DNA from: Planctomycetota bacterium
GTDB lineage: Bacteria; Planctomycetota; Planctomycetia; Pirellulales; UBA1268
Assembly (NCBI GenBank): GCA_003670825.1
Contig: QWQL01000067.1
Coordinates: forward strand, 1 to 12,884
Direction of reading: 5' to 3'
DNA length: 12,884 bases
This document shows, piece by piece, positions 7,700 to 12,884 of this stretch. Both the position numbers and the translations under genes were made by a program. Numbering within the stretch: position 1 is the first letter of the stretch; each line of letters begins with the position of its first letter. The notes under the pieces are model-generated. The model ran no database searches. It was not told where the DNA came from and worked only from the letters and a program-made list of their open reading frames with translations.

Positions 7700-7761
7700 G
7701 TATTTTTGTTGTCTCCGGCGGCCATCGTTCGACGCACGCCGCGCCCCACGAGCCGCCCCTC

Positions 7762-9429
7762 ATGAGCACGAATCCCGATCCTTCGTCCGTTGAGCCGACA
7801 GAGTCCGTCGATTCGACGCCCGACTCGCCGTCTGCTGTGTCTGCCCGCCGCATTCCGATCGGCACGCAACGGCCCGGCGTGAAGGCCCCTACCTTGGCCC
7901 CCGCGTACCAGTACGTGGCAACGGCCACGCCTGGATCGGCCGGCGATGCCCCCGCACCCGTTGTCGCGGCTCCGTCTGCCGATGGCGGGCCGAGCAGTGC
8001 CGCGGGAGTCGGTGAGACTGCCCCACCCGCGGCACCCACTCCCGGAGAGCAACCGGCCGCTGGCGGTGGCCCTCGGGAAGACCGTGGTCGCGGCCGCCGC
8101 GATCGCCGCCGCGACGACAAGCCCCGGTCATTCGCCGACGCCTTGCCGCCTGCCCGGCAGGTGGCCGTCCCCAACATTCGAGCCGCGCTCGACGAGGATC
8201 TCGAGGCCGACTTCGAGGCGGCCCTGGAGGGCGTGGCCCTCGACGATCTGATGACAGCGGGCGTTTCCGCGAAGTCCGAAGCCCCGATCGATCCTGGCAC
8301 GCGGCTCACGGCCACCGTGCTCGCGATCGGCCCAGACACCGCCTTTGTCGACCTCGGCGGTCGCCGCCAAGGGGCCATGAAACTCGCCGGCCTCCTCGAC
8401 GCCGGCATCGACCTGCCCGCGGTCGGTGATTCCATCGACGTTTCGGTCGGTGGCCGCAACGACGATGACAACCTCTACGACGTTGGCCTCGCCAATCGGG
8501 CCATTGCCGTCGAGGACTGGTCACAACTCCAGGCCGGCATGATCGTCGCGGCCAAGGTCACGGCTGCCAACAAGGGAGGCCTCGAGTGCGAGGTCGCAGG
8601 GCTTCGCGGATTCATGCCAGCGAGCCTCGTGAGCACGTGGCGGATTGAGAATCTCGAGGAGATGGTCGGCCAGACGCTCGATAGTCTCGTGACGGATATC
8701 GTGCCGGCGGCCGGCCGCCTGGTGCTCTCCCGACGGGCGGTGATCGAGAAGCAGGCGGCCGACGCCAAGGTCACTTTACTCGAAACACTCGAGCCTGGGG
8801 ACGAGTTTGATGGTCTTGTCCGCTCGGTCCGCGACTTCGGCGCGTTTGTCGATATCGGCAGCGGTGTCGAGGGGCTGATCCATGTCAGCGAACTCTCGTG
8901 GGACCGGGTCGCCAGCGCCACCGACGTGCTCAAGGCCGGCGAGAAGGTCCGCGTCATCGTCAAGAAGGTCGACCAACAGACCGGCAAGATCGGCCTCTCG
9001 ATTCGTGATCTGATCGAGAGCCCCTGGAAGCGTGCCGCCGACAAGTATCACGTCGGCTCGGTCGTGAAGGGCGTGGTCAGCCGGATCGCCCAGTTCGGCG
9101 CGTTTGTGAAACTCGAACCGGGCGTCGAGGGGTTGGTGCACGTCTCGGAACTCGCGACGCGGCACATCCGCAACGTGGCCGACGTGGCCCGCGAGGGGCA
9201 GGAGGTCGAGTGCCGCGTGATCTCGGTCGATCCCGACGAGCAGCGGATGTCGCTCTCCATCAAGGCCCTTGCCCCGGCACCCGCCGCCAAGGATCGCCCC
9301 GCCAACGAACACGCTGCCGAGGAGCCCGAGTCGCCGCCACCGCCGGTGACGAAGAAGCGAAATGCGTTCCTCAAGGGAGGCACTGGCAGCGGCCAGTCGC
9401 AAGGGGAAAAGTTCGGCCTCAAGTGGTGA
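7762..9429 (+). CDS. S1 RNA-binding domain protein, ribosomal protein S1-like, four S1 repeats
   Basis: Probably binds single-stranded RNA and mRNA at the ribosome in the manner of ribosomal protein S1. The protein is 555 aa. Residues 1 to about 170 are disordered, rich in Pro/Ala/Ser, with a basic patch REDRGRGRRDRRRDD near 105-119. Four S1 domains follow at about 175-247, 256-323, 343-413 and 429-500. Repeats 3 and 4 carry the clearest signature (FGAFVDIGSGVEGLIHVSEL and FGAFVKLEPGVEGLVHVSEL). Repeats 1 and 2 are more diverged, as are the ribosome-docking repeats of known S1. The tail (about 501-555) is polar and basic, ending KFGLKW. E. coli S1 has nearly the same length but six repeats, so this is not a simple orthologue. 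The ATG has no Shine-Dalgarno site. It converges with the GNAT gene, leaving a 19-bp gap. Confidence 0.88.
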   Translation: MSTNPDPSSVEPTESVDSTPDSPSAVSARRIPIGTQRPGVKAPTLAPAYQYVATATPGSAGDAPAPVVAAPSADGGPSSAAGVGETAPPAAPTPGEQPAAGGGPREDRGRGRRDRRRDDKPRSFADALPPARQVAVPNIRAALDEDLEADFEAALEGVALDDLMTAGVSAKSEAPIDPGTRLTATVLAIGPDTAFVDLGGRRQGAMKLAGLLDAGIDLPAVGDSIDVSVGGRNDDDNLYDVGLANRAIAVEDWSQLQAGMIVAAKVTAANKGGLECEVAGLRGFMPASLVSTWRIENLEEMVGQTLDSLVTDIVPAAGRLVLSRRAVIEKQAADAKVTLLETLEPGDEFDGLVRSVRDFGAFVDIGSGVEGLIHVSELSWDRVASATDVLKAGEKVRVIVKKVDQQTGKIGLSIRDLIESPWKRAADKYHVGSVVKGVVSRIAQFGAFVKLEPGVEGLVHVSELATRHIRNVADVAREGQEVECRVISVDPDEQRMSLSIKALAPAPAAKDRPANEHAAEEPESPPPPVTKKRNAFLKGGTGSGQSQGEKFGLKW

Positions 9430-9434
9430 TCGCG

Positions 9435-9451
9435 TGAGCGACTGCGGCTCA
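9435..9451. terminator. Small hairpin between convergent S1-domain and GNAT genes
   Basis: TGAGC (9435-9439) and GCTCA (9447-9451) form a 5-bp perfect stem with a 7-base loop in the 19-bp convergent gap, including the GNAT stop codon. There is no T-run on either side. It is a possible weak bidirectional end signal and could be chance. Confidence 0.25.
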
Positions 9452-10105
9452 GCGGAGCACGAACTCCGGGGGAGGCGGGCACTCGGGATTCACCCACTGG
9501 ATCACCGCGGCCCAGTTGGCACTCTCCAGATCGTGCTGCAGGTAGCCGTGAATGGGCTTCACGACCTGCCAGCCGTCTTTGAGGTGGGCTGACAGCACCG
9601 GATCGATGCGGGTGCCGGCCACCACCTCCCGCACGTACTCGTCGGCCGGCAGAACGTCGGCGACGGCAGCGTACCCGGGCAGTCGACTGCCGCCGACCAT
9701 CCGCCACAACTGCTCGGCGGTGACCAGGCCACGGGTGGCATCGGTCAGGGCATGGGCCAGGCCGTGGTGCTGGTGGTCGGGGCTCACGAACACGTCGGCG
9801 CCGTAGAGCGTGGGGCCGCTCGCGTCGTGGTCGGCGAACGTGCCCTGGGCGGTGAGCACGTCCCACGGGTCGTCGACGTGGTAGGCGGCCATCCGCAGCC
9901 GGAGGGTGAAATGCACGCCCACCGGCTGCCTCGTTGGCACGTGCTCGGCCACGAACTGACCCTGCGGATACAAGGCATGGTGCGTGGCGAGTTCCTCGGC
10001 CGTGTAGGGGACGTCGTGCGGATAGACGACCCGGCAAATTCCGCTGATGGCGGCATAGTCCGATGGCTGCATGAGCCTGATGCGGTAGTCGTGGGGCAGC
10101 GTCAT
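9449..10105 (-). CDS. GNAT-family N-acetyltransferase, stand-alone form of the domain found in front of nitrilase-like hydrolases
   Basis: Predicted acetyl-CoA-dependent acetyltransferase of 218 aa; the substrate is unknown. The N-terminus IRLMQPSDYAAISGI is the typical first strand and helix of GNAT. The acetyl-CoA loop is VSPDHQHHGLAHAL (about 107-120), with the Q-x-x-G-x-A form. The second half (GSRLPGYAAV, EYVREVVAG, DPVLSAHLKDGWQV, YLQHD and AVIQWVNPE) resembles the part of bifunctional GNAT/carbon-nitrogen hydrolase proteins (YhcX-like) that precedes the hydrolase. Here the protein ends right after that point and no hydrolase is adjacent. ATG 10105 lies 8 bp after the serS stop with no clear ribosome-binding site, so coupling to serS is likely. 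The GNAT fold is well supported; the YhcX likeness is from memory. Confidence 0.85.
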   Translation of the reverse strand: MTLPHDYRIRLMQPSDYAAISGICRVVYPHDVPYTAEELATHHALYPQGQFVAEHVPTRQPVGVHFTLRLRMAAYHVDDPWDVLTAQGTFADHDASGPTLYGADVFVSPDHQHHGLAHALTDATRGLVTAEQLWRMVGGSRLPGYAAVADVLPADEYVREVVAGTRIDPVLSAHLKDGWQVVKPIHGYLQHDLESANWAAVIQWVNPECPPPPEFVLR

Positions 10106-10113
10106 GGGTGGCG

Positions 10114-11391
10114 TCAGGCTCCGATTGTTTGCTTCCCCATCCAGGCCACCAGCGGTTCGGGCACCGTCACCGTGCCGTCGGCGTTCTGGTGGTTTTCCAG
10201 GATCGCGATGATCGCCCGGCTGATGGCGACGGCCGTGCCATTGAGCGTGTGCACGAAGTGCGTCCCCTTCTCACCCGGCTTCCGGTAGCGGAGAGCGAGC
10301 CTCCGCGCCTGGTAGTCGGTGCAGTTGGAGGTGCTCGTCACCTCGCCCCACTCGCCCGCCTCGCCGCGGCCCGGCATCCAGGCCTCGAGGTCGAACTTGC
10401 GGTAGGCCGGGCCGCCCAGGTCGCCGGAGGCGGTGTCGATCACGCGGTAGGGAATGCCGAGGCCGTCGAAGATCCGGCACTCCAGTTCGAGCAGCTGGTC
10501 GTGCATCGCCTCGCTCGCTTCGGGCAGCGCGAAGGCGAACATCTCGACCTTGGTGAACTGGTGCACGCGGTACAGGCCGCGGGTGGCTCGGCCGTGGGCC
10601 CCGGCCTCCGTGCGGAAACAGTGGCTGATGCCGCAGAGCTTCACGGGCAGTTCGTCGGCATCGAAGATCCGCTCATGATAGGCGCCCCCGAGCGTGATCT
10701 CGGCCGTGGCGATTAATGAGAGGTCGGAATCGTTGATCGAGTAGATCTGCGTCTCCGGACCCCGCGGCATGAAGCCCGTGCCTTCGAGGATCGTATCGCG
10801 GGCGAGGTCGGGCGTGGTCATCACGGTGAAGCCCTCCTTCATGAGGAGCTCGACCGCGTACCGCTGTAACGCCAGTTCGAGGAGCACGGCGTCGTTCGTG
10901 AGAAAGTAGAACCCGTGGCCGGCCACCTTCGCCCCGGCCTCGAAGTCAAAGAGCCGCAGCTGCTCACCGATGTCGACATGGTCCCGCGGCTTGAACTCGA
11001 ACGACCGAGGCGGCGTGATTCCGCGGCGGAACTCGACCGCGGCATCCTCGCCGCCGACGGGTGCGGCGGGGTGGGTAAGGTTGGGAATCGTCCGGAGGAT
11101 AGCGTCGGCCTCGGCCACGATCTCGGCCGACTTCGTCTCCAGGGCCGAGATCTCCTCCCGCAGGCGTCGGCCCTCGGCCTTCTTGGCCTCCCGATCGGCG
11201 GCGTCCGCCGCCTTGCCGATCGACTTGCTGATCTGCCCAGCCTCGCCGTTGAGCCGATCGATATCGGCCTGAAACTGCCGCCGCAGCTTGTCGAGGGCGG
11301 CGAACCTCGCCACGTTGGCCGTGGAGCCACGGCCCGCGCAGTTGGCGATGATGAGATCGACGTTGTCGGCGACGAAACGGCGGTCGAGCAC
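10114..11391 (-). CDS. serS: Seryl-tRNA synthetase
   Basis: Cytoplasmic class II synthetase that activates serine and charges tRNA-Ser (and tRNA-Sec where present). An N-terminal antiparallel coiled coil (about 25-95, rich in Lys/Glu/Ala) binds the long variable arm of the tRNA. The catalytic domain has TAEI for serine recognition, motif 2 as CFRTEAGAHGRATRGLYRVH with Arg260, and motif 3 as LNGTAVAISRAI with Arg392. The reading frame extends to a GTG at 11448, but family proteins start at MLDxxF. I therefore choose the GTG at 11391, which gives VLDRRFVADN and 425 aa, the usual length, with GGAG (11401-11398) 6 bases upstream. Motif 3 departs from the usual LNGSGLAVGR and is closer to organelle-type enzymes. 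First gene of a likely serS-GNAT operon. Confidence 0.95.
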   Translation of the reverse strand: MLDRRFVADNVDLIIANCAGRGSTANVARFAALDKLRRQFQADIDRLNGEAGQISKSIGKAADAADREAKKAEGRRLREEISALETKSAEIVAEADAILRTIPNLTHPAAPVGGEDAAVEFRRGITPPRSFEFKPRDHVDIGEQLRLFDFEAGAKVAGHGFYFLTNDAVLLELALQRYAVELLMKEGFTVMTTPDLARDTILEGTGFMPRGPETQIYSINDSDLSLIATAEITLGGAYHERIFDADELPVKLCGISHCFRTEAGAHGRATRGLYRVHQFTKVEMFAFALPEASEAMHDQLLELECRIFDGLGIPYRVIDTASGDLGGPAYRKFDLEAWMPGRGEAGEWGEVTSTSNCTDYQARRLALRYRKPGEKGTHFVHTLNGTAVAISRAIIAILENHQNADGTVTVPEPLVAWMGKQTIGA

Positions 11392-11449
11392 GGGGAACTC
11401 CGACGGAGAGGGAACTGGCGGGGTCGCGGGCGACGGGCGTGCACCCACG

Positions 11450-11457
11450 TTTATACT
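11450..11457. promoter_or_regulatory. Shared AT-rich -10 candidate between divergent serS and clpS
   Basis: In a very GC-rich gap the bases TTTATACT stand out. Read rightward they give TATACT (11452-11457), one base from the consensus -10; read leftward they give TATAAA (11455-11450). Either would start transcription 5-8 bases on, leaving leaders of roughly 45 nt for clpS (ATG 11508) and 50 nt for serS (GTG 11391). No good -35 is visible in either direction. Two overlapping opposite -10 boxes would make the two promoters mutually exclusive. Confidence 0.4.
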
Positions 11458-11507
11458 GAGCGGGGGGTGTGGACGCCCTCCTGCCGGTTCCGGAGTTTGC
11501 CAGACTC

Positions 11508-11870
11508 ATGCCCGCCTCCGCCAGTGCCGTTGCCGATCCCGCACCATCGGCCGCCGTGACCGACGACCCGCGCCAGGCACCGCGGCCGCAGCGGCAGCCA
11601 CGGTATCACGTGGTGCTCTGGAACGACGATGACCACACCTACCAGTACGTGATCGCGATGCTGCGGCAGCTGTTTGGCCATCCGCGGGAGACCGGCTTCA
11701 CGCTCGCCAAGCGGGTCGACCGCGACGGCCGCGTGGTGGTGCTCACCACGACGAAGGAGCACGCCGAACTGAAGCGCGACCAGATCCACGCCTTCGGTGC
11801 CGACCGACTGCTCGCCCGCTCCGCGGGGTCGATGTCGGCCTCGATCGAGGCCGAGCCGCACGGCGACTGA
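11508..11870 (+). CDS. clpS: ClpS-like ATP-dependent protease adaptor, divergent
   Basis: ClpS docks on the N-domain of ClpA/ClpC chaperones and delivers N-degron substrates. This 120-aa protein has a disordered Ala/Pro N-terminal tail (1-31) and the ClpS core RYHVVLWNDDDHTYQYVIAM (32-51), then LRQLFG, a GRVVVLTT strand and KEHAELKRDQIHAFG matching the AEtK helix. Aligned by eye to E. coli ClpS, the Asn-Asp-Asp that contacts the N-terminal amine is present (39-41), but His66 is Asp71 (RVDRDG), Met40 is Tyr45 and Met62 is Ala67. The usual HPLxCTLE end is missing, so specificity may differ. Start choice: ATG 11508, with GGAG at 11492-11495. An in-frame GTG at 11469 would add 13 residues but sits only a few bases from the predicted transcription start. 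Confidence 0.85.
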   Translation: MPASASAVADPAPSAAVTDDPRQAPRPQRQPRYHVVLWNDDDHTYQYVIAMLRQLFGHPRETGFTLAKRVDRDGRVVVLTTTKEHAELKRDQIHAFGADRLLARSAGSMSASIEAEPHGD

Positions 11871-11873
11871 CGC

Positions 11874-12884
11874 TCAGCGGCGGAGGGCGTCGGCCGCCAC
11901 CGCGATCGCGGTGGCGCGGACCGCGGCAATGGGAAACCTTGCATGCCAGGCCCGGGGATGAAGCTGCACGCGGACCAACGGCGCGTCGGTCGGCTCGGCG
12001 GCCGCCGCAGCGACGGCCGAGGCGAAGTCGTGAGCCGGCGGATCGTGCCAGCGCGACCGGCCGGTCTCGACGAGCGTCGCGATGCCCCCCGCGTACACCG
12101 CGATGATCAGGATGCCGCAGATGGCCGCCACGCCCCGCCGCCCGGCGGTGCGGCACCGCAGGCCAGCCGACACCGCGACACACGCGGCGGCGGTCATGAA
12201 GAGCGACGAGCCGTAGTAGTAGCGGTCGAGCATGGTCGTGGAGTAGCCGTCGAGCACGCGGGTGAGCCCGGGCCGCATCACGACCGTGGCCACGGCCGCA
12301 TAGAGCCCCACGCCGCCAGCCGCGGCCATCAGCCTGCGGTCGTTCGAGGCCGGGGCCGTGAGCCACCAGGCGACGCCGGCCAGCACCGCCAGGCCCGCCA
12401 CGGCGGTGACGTCGCTCAGCCCTGAATAAAACGGGAATACGAACGGAAACAGCAACGGTCGGGCCAGCACGGCCTCGACCAGTTCGCTTCCCCTGATCGT
12501 GTCCTTGAGGAACGGATTGGGTCGTGGCTCGAGCAGCCCCATGCCGCAGGCCGCCGCCACGAGCGCCACGGCGAGACCCGCCGCGCTGCGGGCCGAACCG
12601 TTGCGGCTGAGGATCGTGCGGAGCGGCACGCCGCCCCGCCACAGGCCGCGGCCCCTGAGTGCGTAATCGGCTACCACGATCGGGAAGCAGAGCGGGTTGG
12701 TGGTCGCGCACAAGAACACGCCCATGTCCGCCGTGGCGATCCGCCACGGTCGCGAGCGATCCGCCGACCGCCGCCAGGCCAGCAGGCAGAAGCAGAGAAA
12801 GAGCATCCCGAACCCGATGTTGCTGATCCGCCCGAGGACCTCGAACGACGATTCCCCGAGCGGCATCAGAATCACGAGCCCCCA
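11874..12884 (-). CDS. Multi-pass membrane protein of unknown function, 5' end off the window
   Basis: The frame is open to the right edge; a GTG at 12875 gives 333 aa, but the three codons before it are also open (W-G-L), so the true start is probably beyond the window. Numbered from that GTG, about eight hydrophobic segments are visible: near 14-33 (GRISNIGFGMLFLCFCLLAW), 45-68, 95-118, 138-150, 158-173, 185-205, 225-243 and 251-270. A soluble C-terminal part of about 60 residues follows, rich in Ala and containing HDPPAHDFASAV. The DRYYYGSSLF segment sits at the head of a helix. The arrangement recalls polytopic glycosyltransferases of the GT-C type or other lipid/sugar-handling membrane proteins, but no catalytic motif is seen, so I assign no function. 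It ends 3 bp from the clpS stop, tail to tail. Confidence 0.75.
   Translation of the reverse strand, partial: WGLVILMPLGESSFEVLGRISNIGFGMLFLCFCLLAWRRSADRSRPWRIATADMGVFLCATTNPLCFPIVVADYALRGRGLWRGGVPLRTILSRNGSARSAAGLAVALVAAACGMGLLEPRPNPFLKDTIRGSELVEAVLARPLLFPFVFPFYSGLSDVTAVAGLAVLAGVAWWLTAPASNDRRLMAAAGGVGLYAAVATVVMRPGLTRVLDGYSTTMLDRYYYGSSLFMTAAACVAVSAGLRCRTAGRRGVAAICGILIIAVYAGGIATLVETGRSRWHDPPAHDFASAVAAAAAEPTDAPLVRVQLHPRAWHARFPIAAVRATAIAVAADALRR

Noticed and set aside
7581..7793. 70-aa plus-strand frame containing EWRNWQTRQVEGL
   Set aside because: This is the well-known false protein made by translating a tRNA-Leu gene; it spans the tRNA at 7616-7699.
7311..8471. 386-aa minus-strand frame containing TGLEPARYYYHQALNLARLP
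   Set aside because: It is the antisense translation of the tRNA-Leu plus antisense of the S1-domain gene; the peptide is a known annotation artefact.
11392..11448. N-terminal extension of seryl-tRNA synthetase to GTG 11448
   Set aside because: The added 19 residues are Pro/Ser-rich, exceed the family start, and cross the predicted start of transcription; GTG 11391 has a good ribosome-binding site.
11743..12747. 334-aa minus-strand frame overlapping the membrane protein
   Set aside because: Arg/Gly-rich with no hydrophobic segments, and it overlaps clpS; the frame ending at 11874 has clear membrane helices instead.
1..12884. CRISPR array, insertion sequence, integrase, toxin-antitoxin or defence system
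   Set aside because: Looked for spaced repeats, terminal inverted repeats and motifs of transposases, nucleases and toxins on both strands; none was seen.

Overview
The window is a gene-dense, GC-rich bacterial chromosomal segment. The high GC content, the DUF6580-like membrane protein, the divergent ClpS and the weak use of Shine-Dalgarno sites together suggest a planctomycete. That assignment rests on family resemblance alone; there is no rRNA or other firm marker. No mobile element, CRISPR array or phage gene is visible, and no stretch over 300 bases lacks a gene.

Left part, minus strand (6759 down to 1): a compact fatty-acid beta-oxidation operon. A FadB/FadJ-type enoyl-CoA hydratase/3-hydroxyacyl-CoA dehydrogenase (723 aa) comes first, then 16 bp later a thiolase (401 aa). 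The thiolase overlaps by 4 bp (ATGA) a very long open frame that runs off the window. This frame encodes an AMP-forming acyl-CoA synthetase (residues 1 to about 590) continuing without a stop into an acyl-CoA dehydrogenase (from about residue 601). Activation, first oxidation, hydration, second oxidation and thiolysis are therefore all encoded in one unit. The synthetase-dehydrogenase fusion is the most unusual thing in the window.

Middle, plus strand (6887-9429): a 217-aa DUF6580-like membrane protein read divergently from the fad operon, then a class II tRNA-Leu with anticodon GAG, then a 555-aa protein with four S1 RNA-binding domains.

Right part: serS followed 8 bp later by a GNAT acetyltransferase, both on the minus strand and converging on the S1 gene. 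Divergent from serS is a clpS-like adaptor on the plus strand, with a shared AT-rich element that could serve as a -10 box in both directions. The ClpS keeps its Asn-Asp-Asp core but lacks the histidine that classical ClpS proteins use to hold an N-terminal amine. Tail to tail with clpS is a multi-pass membrane protein that is open to the right edge.

The gene content otherwise looks like core housekeeping (translation, proteolysis, lipid catabolism). The many long antisense reading frames are by-products of high GC and were rejected.
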